A DNA stretch of 26,809 bases from contig DDSR01000314.1 in the NCBI GenBank assembly GCA_002343455.1, positions 1 to 26,809 of the forward strand. Reading direction: 5' to 3'. Below, piece by piece: positions 6,672-14,560 of the stretch. Below the pieces are notes generated by a model. It made no database searches, was not told the DNA's origin, and saw only the letters and a program-made list of their open reading frames with translations. Position numbers and translations under genes: made by a program. The stretch's first letter is position 1, and each line of letters starts with the position of its first letter. The DNA is from Deltaproteobacteria bacterium UBA2385 (GTDB lineage Bacteria > Myxococcota_A > UBA796 > UBA2385).

Positions 6672-7574
6672 ATGTCGCGCTTCCATCTCCTCGCCCCGCT
6701 CGCCCTCCTCCTCGCCTGCCAGCCGGCGCCGGTCGAGCCTCCTCCCCCCGGCGAGATCGCGCGGACCGGGACGGTCCTCAAGACGGTCAACGGGCAGGCC
6801 ATCACCCAGGACATGCTCGACGGAATGATCAAGCAGCTGCCCGACCAGCTCCGGGCCCAGCTCGAGGCGACCGGCCAGATCAGCCAGCTCAGCGAGCAGC
6901 TCGTCGTGCAGGAGATCCTCTACCAGAAGGCCATCGCCGATGGGCTGCACAAGGACCCCGAGGTCCAGCAGGCCCTGGGCATCACCGCGCGGGCCTCGCT
7001 GGCCGACGCGATGCTGCGCAAGGAGGTCGAGGCCCGGCTGACGGACGAGGCCATCCAGAAGTGGTACGACGAACACGCCGTGCAGTTCGCCCGCCCGCAG
7101 GTCGAGCTGGCCCACATCATGGTGGCGACCGAGGAAGAGGCGAACGCCGTCAAGGCCGAGCTGGATGGCGGCGCCGACTTCGCCGCGACGGTCAAGGCCC
7201 GCAGCCTGGACACGCGCACGGCCGGTGAGGGCGGCGTGCTGGGCTGGGTCCGCCCCAAGGACATCGGTCCCCTGGGCGCCGCGGTCGAGACGCTGGACGT
7301 GGGCGGGGTCTCGGCCCCGGTCAAGAGCGCGCAGGCCTGGCATGTGCTCAAGGTGCTCGGCAAGCGCGACAAGGTGCCCCTGGAAGAGGTCAAGGACCAG
7401 ATCTCCGATCAGCTCAAGAACGACCTGGTCGAGGCCTACGTCAAGGAGCTCAAGGAGGGCGCGGCGATCGTCGAGGGTGCTGGCGGCGCCCAGGTGACGG
7501 TGCCCGGGGCCCCTGCGGCGCCCGGCGCTCCGGCGGCCCCTGCGGCTCCGGCGGCCCCCGGTACGACTCCGTGA
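6672..7574 (+). CDS. Parvulin-type peptidyl-prolyl cis-trans isomerase lipoprotein (PpiC/PrsA/SurA-like)
   Basis: This 300-residue protein has the lipobox LLLAC (Cys16), so it acts as a membrane-anchored folding factor outside the cytoplasm. Residues ~35-120 form a helical SurA/PrsA-type chaperone module (TVNGQAITQDMLDGMIKQL, then QLVVQEILYQKAIADG). Residues ~135-240 are a parvulin domain: PQVELAHIMVATEEEA, GGADFAATVKARSLD, GEGGVLGWVRP, VGGVSAPVKS and WHVLKVLG are its successive conserved blocks. A Lys/Glu-rich helix follows. The last ~35 residues are an Ala/Pro/Gly-rich low-complexity tail. It is 77 nt downstream of the selenoprotein gene. Its TGA stop overlaps the GTG of the next gene by 4 nt. 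The DsbA-like protein encoded downstream carries a similar N-terminal module. Confidence 0.92.
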   Translation: MSRFHLLAPLALLLACQPAPVEPPPPGEIARTGTVLKTVNGQAITQDMLDGMIKQLPDQLRAQLEATGQISQLSEQLVVQEILYQKAIADGLHKDPEVQQALGITARASLADAMLRKEVEARLTDEAIQKWYDEHAVQFARPQVELAHIMVATEEEANAVKAELDGGADFAATVKARSLDTRTAGEGGVLGWVRPKDIGPLGAAVETLDVGGVSAPVKSAQAWHVLKVLGKRDKVPLEEVKDQISDQLKNDLVEAYVKELKEGAAIVEGAGGAQVTVPGAPAAPGAPAAPAAPAAPGTTP

Positions 7575-8356
7575 CTCGCCCCTGGGCCCTCATCCTCGGC
7601 GCCTCCTCCGGCTTCGGGGAGGCGGTGGCGCGGGCCTTCGCGGCGCAGGGCTACGGGATCATCGGGCTGCACCTGGACCGGCGCGCTGCGGCCGAACATG
7701 TGGCCGCCCTGGTGGCGGATCTGGAGTCCTGCGGGGGTCCGGTCCGCTTCATCAACATGAACGCCGCCGACGACGAGAAGCGCGAGGCGACGCTGGACGA
7801 GCTCGCCCTGCTGGTCGGCTCCGGCGGGGTGCGGGTGCTGCTGCACAGCCTCGCCTTCGGGACGCTGACCAGCTTCGTGCCCCAGGCGGATGGCCGCAAG
7901 GGCGTCAGCCGCAAGCAGCTCGAGATGACCCTGGACGTGATGGCCCACAGCCTCGTCTACTGGACCCAGGGGCTGGTCCGCCGCGGGATGATGGGTCCGG
8001 GTGGGCGCATCTTCGCCATGACCAGCGCGGGCAGCCACCGGGTGATGCCGGACTACGGGCCGGTCTCGGCGGCCAAGGCCGCCCTGGAGAGCCACTGCCG
8101 GCAGCTCGCGGTCGAGCTGGCGCCGCAGGGGATCACCGTCAACGCCATCCTGGCCGGGGTGACGGACACGCCGGCCCTCCGCAAGATCCCCGGCAACGAG
8201 CGGCTGATCGAGTTGGCGACCCGGGCCAACCCCCACGGACGGCTGACCCGGCCCGAGGATGTGGCCGCCTGCCTGGTCGAGCTGGCTCGGCCCGGCACCG
8301 GCTGGCTGACGGGCAACGTCCTGCGGGTTGACGGCGGCGAGGACATCAGTGGGTAG
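7571..8356 (+). CDS. Short-chain dehydrogenase/reductase, FabL-like enoyl-ACP reductase candidate
   Basis: This 261-residue protein has the classical SDR nucleotide motif GASSGFG (Gly10, Gly14, Gly16) and ends with the conserved GNVLRVDGGEDISG. The catalytic Tyr162 and Lys169 are spaced Y-x6-K, as in the enoyl reductases FabI and FabL, instead of the usual Y-x3-K. Together with the intact GxxxGxG motif and the block VSAAKAALESHCRQLAVEL this resembles FabL. It may reduce enoyl-ACP in fatty-acid synthesis, or another enoyl thioester; assays are lacking. The start is a GTG in the GTGA overlap with the prolyl isomerase gene, so translation is probably coupled. It overlaps the esterase gene by 8 nt. 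Confidence 0.82.
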   Translation: MTRPWALILGASSGFGEAVARAFAAQGYGIIGLHLDRRAAAEHVAALVADLESCGGPVRFINMNAADDEKREATLDELALLVGSGGVRVLLHSLAFGTLTSFVPQADGRKGVSRKQLEMTLDVMAHSLVYWTQGLVRRGMMGPGGRIFAMTSAGSHRVMPDYGPVSAAKAALESHCRQLAVELAPQGITVNAILAGVTDTPALRKIPGNERLIELATRANPHGRLTRPEDVAACLVELARPGTGWLTGNVLRVDGGEDISG

Positions 8357-9581
8357 CCTGCTGGTCCTGCTGCTGGCCTGCAGCGCGGGCGAGCACGGCG
8401 CAAACGGGGGCACCGACGGGGGAGGCGACGGGGGAGGCGACGGGGGCACCGCCACAGAGACCGGCGAGGACGAGCGCCTCTTTCGCGAGGCGATCGAGGG
8501 TCGGGTCGACGCCGCCGAAGCCCTGCTCACCATCGCCGGGCGCGGCGGGCTCCCCGTGCGGACCGAGGCGGGCACCACCCTCTTCGGCTGCCTCTGCGGA
8601 GACGGGAGCTGGGCGCTGGCCGGCGACCACGAGGGCTGGGTGGGCGAGGCCATGACCCGCAGCGGGGAGCTGTGGTGGATCGAGGTCGAGCTCTCCGATC
8701 CCGATGGCAGCCTCTACAAGCTGGTCGAGGGCGGCAGCCGCTGGCAGGCCGACCCCCTCGCCCGGCGCTACGGCTACGACGAGTACGGGGAGCACAGCCT
8801 GGTCGAGGCCTCGGCCGCGCACCTGGAGCGCTGGTTCCAGCCGGCCGCACGGGGCCTCGCCGCGCGCGAGCTGCGGGTCTGGGTGCCCCAGGACGGCGCC
8901 TTCACCCACGCCCTCTATGCCCACGACGGGCAGAACCTCTTCGATCCCCAGGCCATCTGGGGAGGCTGGCGGCTCCAGGACAGCCTGCCCCCCTCGATGC
9001 TGGTGGTGGGGATCGACAACAGCGCGGACCGGATGGAGGAGTACACCCACACCACCGACCGGATCCACGGCACGACCTACGGCGGCCGGGGCGACGACTA
9101 CGCCGACCTGGTGACGCTGGAGATCCGCCCCTGGATGGAGGCGGCGTATGGGCCGGCCGAGCGGACCGGGCTGATGGGCAGCAGCCTGGGGGGCCTCGTC
9201 AGCGCCCACATCGGGCAGCGCTACGCCGAGGACTGGGACATGGTGCTCTCGCTCTCCGGCACGATGGGCTGGGGCAGCATCGGCTCGACCAACCCGACCA
9301 TGCCCGAGCTGTGGGCGGCGGACCCGCCTGGGCTGCCGATCTACCTGGACAGCGGCGGCTCGGGCCCCTGCCTCGACGACGACGCCGACGGGGTGCCCGA
9401 CGACGATCCCGGCGCCTTGGACAGCTACTGCGAGAACGTCTGGATGGCCGAGCTGCTCGCGGGCGTCGGCTACAGCTGGGACGTCGACCTCTGGCACTGG
9501 CACGAGCCCGGCGCCTCGCACAACGAAGCGGCCTGGGCGGAGCGCGTCTGGCGGCCGCTGGACCTCTTCGCCTCGCTGTAG
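8349..9581 (+). CDS. Esterase lipoprotein (esterase D/Fes-like alpha/beta hydrolase)
   Basis: This 410-residue protein has a lipobox (LLLAC, Cys11), then a Gly/Asp linker of repeated DGG units, then an N-terminal E-set-like domain (SGELWWIEVELSDPDG, about residues 95-150). The catalytic domain follows: RELRVWVPQDGAFTHALYAH and DGQNLFDP open it, the nucleophile elbow is GSSLGG with Ser279, and His391 in GASHNEAAW is the likely catalytic His. This order matches the PF00756 family, including enterochelin and other esterases. The substrate is unknown. The GTG at 8349 is chosen because GAGG lies 6 nt upstream and it overlaps the reductase stop by 8 nt; a TTG at 8328 would add an Arg-containing n-region. 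An Asp-rich insert (DDDADGVPDDDPG) may bind calcium. Confidence 0.85.
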   Translation: MGSLLVLLLACSAGEHGANGGTDGGGDGGGDGGTATETGEDERLFREAIEGRVDAAEALLTIAGRGGLPVRTEAGTTLFGCLCGDGSWALAGDHEGWVGEAMTRSGELWWIEVELSDPDGSLYKLVEGGSRWQADPLARRYGYDEYGEHSLVEASAAHLERWFQPAARGLAARELRVWVPQDGAFTHALYAHDGQNLFDPQAIWGGWRLQDSLPPSMLVVGIDNSADRMEEYTHTTDRIHGTTYGGRGDDYADLVTLEIRPWMEAAYGPAERTGLMGSSLGGLVSAHIGQRYAEDWDMVLSLSGTMGWGSIGSTNPTMPELWAADPPGLPIYLDSGGSGPCLDDDADGVPDDDPGALDSYCENVWMAELLAGVGYSWDVDLWHWHEPGASHNEAAWAERVWRPLDLFASL

Positions 9582-9616
9582 GACGCGTCGGGTTATCGCC
9601 CGCGCCTGGAGCCCTG

Positions 9617-10705
9617 ATGAACCTTCGCCCCCTGCTTCCTGCCCTGCTCGTCTTCGCCTCGGTGCCCGCGGCCTGCAAGACGCCCACCCCTGCCGCGACG
9701 CCGACGGCTCCCGCCGCGTCCTCCGCGCCCGCCGCGACCTCCGCGGCTAGCGCCGATCCCGCGGCGTCGGTCGCCAGCTGGACCGGGGGAGCCATCCGCC
9801 GGGACGCGCTGGAGGCCGAGGTCGGCAACAAGCTGATCCAGATGGAGGTCGAGTACCTGACCAACCGCTTCCAGACCGAGATGCAGGCCGCCGAGCAGCT
9901 GATGGTCGAGAAGCTGGTCGAAGAGGAGGCCGCTCGCCGCACGATCACCACCGACGAGCTGCTGGTGGCCGAGGTCGAGTCGAAGGTCCAGGCGCCGACC
10001 GAGGCGGAGATCCAGGAGATGTACGCCGCGCTGGCCCGCCAGCTGCGCGGGGCGCCGCTGGACCAGGTGCGGGACCTCGTCGCCGGCCAGGTGACCCAGC
10101 GCAAGCAGGCCGAGCGCTTCCAGGCCTGGGTGGAGGAGCTGAAGAAGGCCGCCGGCGCGAAGGTGGTGGTGCCCTTCCCGGACATGCCGCGGATGCAGGT
10201 GTCGGTGGACGACGATCCCTCGCTGGGCGCCGCCGCGGCACCCGTGACCATCGTGCAGTTCGCCGAGTACCAGTGCGGCTACTGCGGCAAGGCCAACGCC
10301 ACGATGAAGCAGCTCCTCAAGGACTACGACGGCAAGGTGCGGATGGTCTACCGCGACTTCCCCCTCTCCTTCCACGAGCAGGCGATCCCCGCGGCCATCG
10401 CCGCCAACTGCGCCGGGGCGCAGGGCAAGTACTGGGAGATCCACGACCTGATGATGGTCAACCAGCAGAGCCTCGCGGAGTCGGATCTCGTCGGCTACGC
10501 GACCAAGGCCGGCGTGGACCTGGCCTCCTGGCAGAGCTGCCGGCAGGACCCGGCCCAGCGCGCCGAGGTGATGGCCGACTTCGAGGCCGGCCAGGCCCTG
10601 GGCGTCACCGGGACGCCGGCCTTCTTCGTCAACGGGATCATGCTCTCGGGCGCGTTGCCCTACGAGCTCTTCGCCCTCATCATCGATCAGGAGCTTGCCC
10701 GGTGA
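9617..10705 (+). CDS. DsbA-like thioredoxin-fold lipoprotein with SurA-like N-terminal module
   Basis: This 362-residue protein has a signal with Cys20 in PAAC, followed by an Ala/Pro/Thr/Ser linker. Residues ~50-190 are strongly helical and resemble the chaperone part of SurA/PpiC proteins (GGAIRRDALEAEVGNKL, LMVEKLVEEEAARR) but no parvulin domain follows. Residues ~195-362 are a DsbA/thioredoxin_4 domain: FAEYQCGYCGKAN with redox Cys220 and Cys223, YRDFPLSFHEQA, and the cis-Pro loop VTGTPAFFVNG. It is therefore an envelope thiol-disulfide oxidoreductase, an oxidase or isomerase, combined with a client-binding module. The ATG has GGAG 5 nt upstream. Its TGA overlaps the GTG of pheS. DsbD encoded at 14561 could be its reducing partner. 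Confidence 0.88.
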   Translation: MNLRPLLPALLVFASVPAACKTPTPAATPTAPAASSAPAATSAASADPAASVASWTGGAIRRDALEAEVGNKLIQMEVEYLTNRFQTEMQAAEQLMVEKLVEEEAARRTITTDELLVAEVESKVQAPTEAEIQEMYAALARQLRGAPLDQVRDLVAGQVTQRKQAERFQAWVEELKKAAGAKVVVPFPDMPRMQVSVDDDPSLGAAAAPVTIVQFAEYQCGYCGKANATMKQLLKDYDGKVRMVYRDFPLSFHEQAIPAAIAANCAGAQGKYWEIHDLMMVNQQSLAESDLVGYATKAGVDLASWQSCRQDPAQRAEVMADFEAGQALGVTGTPAFFVNGIMLSGALPYELFALIIDQELAR

Positions 10706-11784
10706 GCCTCGACCCGATCTCCCAGCTCCTCGCCGACTTCCAGGCCGAGGCTGCCGCGACCGCAGCCAGCCCCGCGGAGGAGCTGCTGCGCGTGGAGGCC
10801 CTGCGGGTCCGCCTGCTGGGCAAGAAGGGCGAGGTCACGGCGCTGCTTCGCCAGCTCGGCCAGCTCTCGGCCGAGGAGCGCCCGGTCTTCGGCCAGCGGG
10901 TGAACACGCTGAAAGAGCAGATCGGCGAGCAGCTCGACGCCTTGCGCTCGGCGGCCCAGCTCGCGGCCGAGCAGGCCGAGCTGGAGGCCGGGTGGCTCGA
11001 TCCGACCCTCTCCACGGCGGCGGCGGGCGCGCTGGCGGTGAACCTGCCGGCCCGGGGCCAGAAGCACCCCATCACCCGGCTGCTCGACATCGTGATCGAA
11101 CACTTCACGGGCCTGGGCTTCGAGGTGGCGTCGGGCCCCGAGATCGAAGACACCTGGCACAACTTCGACGCCCTGAACATCCCGGACAACCACCCGGCCC
11201 GGGACGTCTGGGACACCTTCTACACCACCAAGGGTGAGGTGCCGCGCACCCACACCTCCTCGGTGCAGATCCGCACGATGCTCAGCCAGAAGCCGCCCAT
11301 CCGGGTCATCTCGCCGGGCAAGTGTTTTCGCAACGAGACCATCGACGCCACGCACCTCGCCGCCTTCAACCAGTGCGAGGGCCTCTACGTCGACCGGGGG
11401 GTCACCCTGGGCCACCTCAAGGCCACCCTGGAGGGCTGGGTCCAGCGCCTCTTCGGGCCCGAGGTCAAGGTGCGGTTTCGACCGGCCTTCTACCCCTTCG
11501 TCGAGCCCGGCCTGGACCTGGACGCCCAGTGCTTCCTCTGCGGAGGCGGCGGGCACCTGGCCGGCGGCGCGACCTGCACGGTCTGCCGCGGCAAGGGCTG
11601 GCTGGAGGTCATCCCCTGCGGGATGGTCCACCCCAACGTGCTGCGCAACTGCGGGATCGACCCGGACGAGTGGTCGGCCTTCGCCTTCGGCATGGGCTTC
11701 GACCGGCTGGTGATGCTGCAGAACGGCATCGACGATCTGCGCCGGCTGTACAGCGGGCGGCTGGACCTGGTCCGGCAGCTCTGA
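10702..11784 (+). CDS. pheS: Phenylalanine-tRNA ligase alpha subunit
   Basis: This 360-residue protein contains the class II synthetase blocks of PheS: an N-terminal coiled coil (about 1-90), the KHPITRLLD/GFEVASGPEIEDTWHNFDALN region, motif 2 (ISPGKCFRNETIDATHLAAFNQCEG) and motif 3 (FAFGMGFDRLVMLQNGI). A four-Cys site (Cys277, Cys280, Cys292, Cys295) sits in CFLCGGGGHLAGG and CTVCRGKGWLE, the zinc-knuckle version found in many bacterial PheS. It charges tRNA-Phe as an alpha2-beta2 enzyme in the cytoplasm. The GTG start at 10702 overlaps the DsbA-like gene stop (GTGA). No pheT follows; the next gene converges from the other strand 6 nt away, so the beta subunit must be encoded elsewhere. Confidence 0.96.
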   Translation: MSLDPISQLLADFQAEAAATAASPAEELLRVEALRVRLLGKKGEVTALLRQLGQLSAEERPVFGQRVNTLKEQIGEQLDALRSAAQLAAEQAELEAGWLDPTLSTAAAGALAVNLPARGQKHPITRLLDIVIEHFTGLGFEVASGPEIEDTWHNFDALNIPDNHPARDVWDTFYTTKGEVPRTHTSSVQIRTMLSQKPPIRVISPGKCFRNETIDATHLAAFNQCEGLYVDRGVTLGHLKATLEGWVQRLFGPEVKVRFRPAFYPFVEPGLDLDAQCFLCGGGGHLAGGATCTVCRGKGWLEVIPCGMVHPNVLRNCGIDPDEWSAFAFGMGFDRLVMLQNGIDDLRRLYSGRLDLVRQL

Positions 11785-11794
11785 GGGCCCTCAG
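11781..11794. repeat. 14-bp perfect palindrome joining two convergent stop codons
   Basis: CTGAGGGCCCTCAG contains the TGA of pheS and, on the other strand, the TGA of the sulfatase. No T-tract follows on either side, so an intrinsic terminator is not supported. Confidence 0.5.
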
Positions 11795-13680
11795 CGCGGG
11801 ATCTGGACCTCGCGCACGACGGCGGGGCCCTGGCCCTGGATCAGCAGCTGGTAGCGCGCCCCGGGGGTCAGGCCTTCGAAGCTGATGACGGCGTCGGGGC
11901 CGAGGGCTGAAAAGCGCAGGCCATCGCCGAAGTCGCCGTTGGGGCTGAGCGTGACGTAGACGGGGTGGCCGGAGGGGGCGGGGATCTCCACGTCGAGGCC
12001 GTCGCCGCGAACGGTGATCCGCTCCTCGCGGTCGGGCGGGGCGAAGCCGGAGGAGCCGCTCTCGTCCAGCACGGTCAGCCGCACGGTGCCCGAGAAGCTC
12101 TCGGTCGCACGGCTGTGGCGGCGGGTGCCGGTGCCGGTCACGGTGAGCCCGACCGAGAAGATGCCTGCCTCCTCGGGCGTGCCGTTCAGCTCGCCATCGG
12201 GGGTAAGGCTGAGCCCCGCGGGCAGGTCGCCGATCGCCGACCAGCTGAAGGGCGGCTCGCCGCCGACCGCCTCGACGGTCAGCGTCGAGCTGACCCCCAC
12301 CTGCATGGTGGCGGAGGACGTCCGCATCAGCAAGCCGCGCCGCTCGTCCAGCCAGTCGGCCAGCTCCTGGCGGACCGGGTCCAGGGAGGCGTCCGCGTGT
12401 CGGCTCTCCAGCTCGTAGGGGTCGCTGCTCAGGTCGTAGAGTTCGAGGTCATCGCCGGTGTACTCGACATACTTCCAGCGTCGCTCGACCACCCCGGCGA
12501 AGGAGGGGTGCGGCGTGCCCTCGTAGGCCTCGATCAGCAGGCGCTCCTGCCACGAAGGGGGGGGGCTGCCCTCGATCAGCGGCTGGAGGCTGTCGCCCTC
12601 GGTGTCCGGCGTCACCCCGGCGAGGTCCTGGATGGTCGCCGGGACATCCGTCGTCACCGAGACGAGGCGGTGCTCGCGGCCGGTGGTGCCGCCCGGAGCG
12701 ACGATGATCAGCGGGACGCGGATGGCCTCCTGGTAGGGCATGCCCTTGCCCGACTGCCGATGCTCGCCGTAGAGGTAGCCGTTGTCGGAGGTGAAGATGA
12801 TGACTGTGTCGTCGAGTCGCCCGAGCTCGTCCAGCTTCTCGACGAGGTCGCGCACGGAGCGATCCGCGGCCAGCAGGGACTCCATCGCGCTCTGGTAGGC
12901 CTCGTCGTAGGACTCCACCTTGGCGTCGACCCAGACCTGGGTGTCGCGCACGAAGAGCGGCTTGTCGTCGACGTCGGCCTCGTTGAAGGAGGGCGGTCGA
13001 AGGGTCAGGCCGGCGAAGGCCCCGACGTCCTCGGGGGCCGGGGTGGCAGGGTAGTGGGGCGCCCAGTGGTTGATCCAGAGGAAGAAGGGCTCGCTGCCCG
13101 CCTCTTCGAGGAAACCCAGGGACTGGTCGCCGATGTAGTCGGTGAGGTACTGCGAGACGGAGGAGGTCGCGCCGGTGCCTTCGGCGGTGCTGGTGGAGGA
13201 GCCGACCGCCACCTCGTAGGAGCTCCAGTCCTCCTCGATTATCGGCTTGTTGAACCAGGACCACCCGATGGGCACGGTCCGCGGCGGGTGCCCGTGCAGG
13301 TACTTGCCGATGAAGCCCGTGCGCACTCCCGCCGCCTGCAGGGCGCCGGCCATGGTGCGGTCGGCGTTGAAGACGGTGGCGCCGCCGTTGGGCAGGTAGT
13401 TGGAGAGCACTCCGGTGGACTGGGCGAGGAACCCGCCGGCCGCGATGCTGGCGCGGGCCGGGCAGCAGACGGGCGTGTTGACGTAGGCCGCGTCGAAGCT
13501 GAGCCCCATCGGGGCGAGGTTCTCGTTGACCCAGGGCATCGCCCAGAGGTCGTCGTAGCGCATGTCGTCCATCAGGATCAGGACGACGGAGGTCGGCGCG
13601 GGCGTCGCGGTGGCCGAGGCCTCCGGCTCGTCGGTCGGCAGCGTGCAGGAGAGCAGGAGGAGCGCCAGGGGAAGGAACAT
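11791..13680 (-). CDS. Sulfatase lipoprotein, formylglycine type, with C-terminal Ig-like domain
   Basis: This 629-residue protein has a lipobox (LLLLSC, Cys12). The sulfatase domain (about 30-450) starts VVLILMDDMRYDDL (metal Asp pair) and carries the formylglycine signature C72-C-P-A-R76 in NTPVCCPARAS, so Cys72 should be converted by a formylglycine-generating enzyme. FTSDNGYLYGEH and KGMPYQEAIRVPLII are the later metal and Lys sites, and the pattern is closest to glucosamine-6-sulfatase-like members. Residues ~455-540 are a putative Ig (He_PIG) fold (PPFSWSAIGDLPAGLSLTPDG). A small beta-rich C-terminal domain ends the protein. It should cleave sulfate esters at the cell surface; the substrate is unknown. 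The ATG has GAGG 5 nt upstream, part of a hairpin. Confidence 0.93.
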   Translation of the reverse strand: MFLPLALLLLSCTLPTDEPEASATATPAPTSVVLILMDDMRYDDLWAMPWVNENLAPMGLSFDAAYVNTPVCCPARASIAAGGFLAQSTGVLSNYLPNGGATVFNADRTMAGALQAAGVRTGFIGKYLHGHPPRTVPIGWSWFNKPIIEEDWSSYEVAVGSSTSTAEGTGATSSVSQYLTDYIGDQSLGFLEEAGSEPFFLWINHWAPHYPATPAPEDVGAFAGLTLRPPSFNEADVDDKPLFVRDTQVWVDAKVESYDEAYQSAMESLLAADRSVRDLVEKLDELGRLDDTVIIFTSDNGYLYGEHRQSGKGMPYQEAIRVPLIIVAPGGTTGREHRLVSVTTDVPATIQDLAGVTPDTEGDSLQPLIEGSPPPSWQERLLIEAYEGTPHPSFAGVVERRWKYVEYTGDDLELYDLSSDPYELESRHADASLDPVRQELADWLDERRGLLMRTSSATMQVGVSSTLTVEAVGGEPPFSWSAIGDLPAGLSLTPDGELNGTPEEAGIFSVGLTVTGTGTRRHSRATESFSGTVRLTVLDESGSSGFAPPDREERITVRGDGLDVEIPAPSGHPVYVTLSPNGDFGDGLRFSALGPDAVISFEGLTPGARYQLLIQGQGPAVVREVQIPR

Positions 13681-13684
13681 ACTG

Positions 13685-13710
13685 ACCTCGTCCCCGACGG
13701 GCGGGGAGGT
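13685..13710 (-). promoter_or_regulatory. Hairpin masking the sulfatase Shine-Dalgarno
   Basis: On the minus strand ACCTC (13710-13706) can pair with GAGGT (13689-13685), which contains the Shine-Dalgarno. An inner CCCG/CGGG stem closes a 5-nt loop, with a 3-nt bulge. Translation control is possible, but in such GC-rich DNA chance hairpins are common. Confidence 0.25.
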
Positions 13711-13742
13711 CCCAGGGTAGCCCGGTAGCGGTCGAGGCACAC

Positions 13743-14483
13743 TCAGGGAGCCTTGGCGGCCTCGATCCAGGCGGCGCCCGCGCCGACGAGGGCGGCCTCG
13801 CCCCACAGGCTCTGCAGCCGCCGGTCCCGACCGCAGCCGGTCCGGTAGCTGGTGTATCGCTCCGGGCTCTTCTGGTAGAAGTCCTGGTGGTAGTCCTCGG
13901 CCGGCCAGAAGGCGCCCAGGGCCTCGATCTCGGTCTGGATCGGAGCCCCCAGGCGTTCGGCCACCGTGGCGCGGCTGCGCTCGGCGAGGGCGCGCTCGGT
14001 GGGGTCCGAGGTGTAGATCCCGGACCGGTACTGGGCGCCCCGGTCGCAGAACTGCCCGTTGGCCTGGGTCGGGTCGATGTTGTGCCAGAAGACGTCGAGC
14101 AGGCGCGCGTAGCTGATCGTGCTGGGGTCGTAGAGCACGCGCAGCGCCTCGGCGTGGCCGGTGGCGTGGCCGCTGACCTCCTCGTAGGTCGGGGCCATCT
14201 GCGGGCCGGCGGTGTAGCCCGAGGTCGTGGCGATGACGCCTTCGAGAGCGTCGAAGGGCTTCTCCATGCACCAGAAGCAGCCCCCGGCGAAGACCGCGAC
14301 GGCCTGCCCCGGGGCGGGGGCGGGCGTGGGCCGGCCGAAGACCGCGGCGGGGTCGGCCTTGGCCTGGACGGAGGGAGTGGCGGCGGGGGCGCTCTCCTTG
14401 GCTGTGGCGCTCTCCTTGGCTGAGGCGCAGCCGAGCTGGAGGCCCGGGGCGCAGCCGAAAAGGAAGCAGAGTGTCAGGATCAT
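13743..14483 (-). CDS. msrA: Exported peptide-methionine (S)-S-oxide reductase
   Basis: This 246-residue protein is MsrA with an added export signal. MILTLCFLFGC gives a lipobox at Cys11. A linker with an 18-bp duplicated AKESAT unit follows, then the MsrA domain (about 62-225): catalytic GGCFWCMEKPF (Cys69, Cys72), SGYTAGP, YEEVSGHATGHAEALRVLYDP, NGQFCDRGAQYRSGIY and FWPAEDYHQDFY. TGCGRD near the C-terminus supplies a further Cys that may resolve the sulfenate. It repairs S-methionine sulfoxide in envelope proteins. The ATG has AGGAG 5 nt upstream. It is divergent from dsbD across 77 nt. DsbD-type proteins can supply electrons to envelope methionine sulfoxide reductases, so the pair makes functional sense. 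The usual cytoplasmic MsrA lacks the first ~60 residues. Confidence 0.95.
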   Translation of the reverse strand: MILTLCFLFGCAPGLQLGCASAKESATAKESAPAATPSVQAKADPAAVFGRPTPAPAPGQAVAVFAGGCFWCMEKPFDALEGVIATTSGYTAGPQMAPTYEEVSGHATGHAEALRVLYDPSTISYARLLDVFWHNIDPTQANGQFCDRGAQYRSGIYTSDPTERALAERSRATVAERLGAPIQTEIEALGAFWPAEDYHQDFYQKSPERYTSYRTGCGRDRRLQSLWGEAALVGAGAAWIEAAKAP

Positions 14484-14560
14484 CGCAGCTCCTAGACTGG
14501 TCCGTTCTGAGGCGGATACACTCGTGGACTATCCCCGGCACGGCGCCTCGCGAGGTCCAG

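Noticed and set aside
14484..14560. Shared promoter elements between msrA and dsbD.
   Set aside because: Some promoter is expected there, but no pair of -35/-10 boxes with acceptable match and spacing was seen on either strand.
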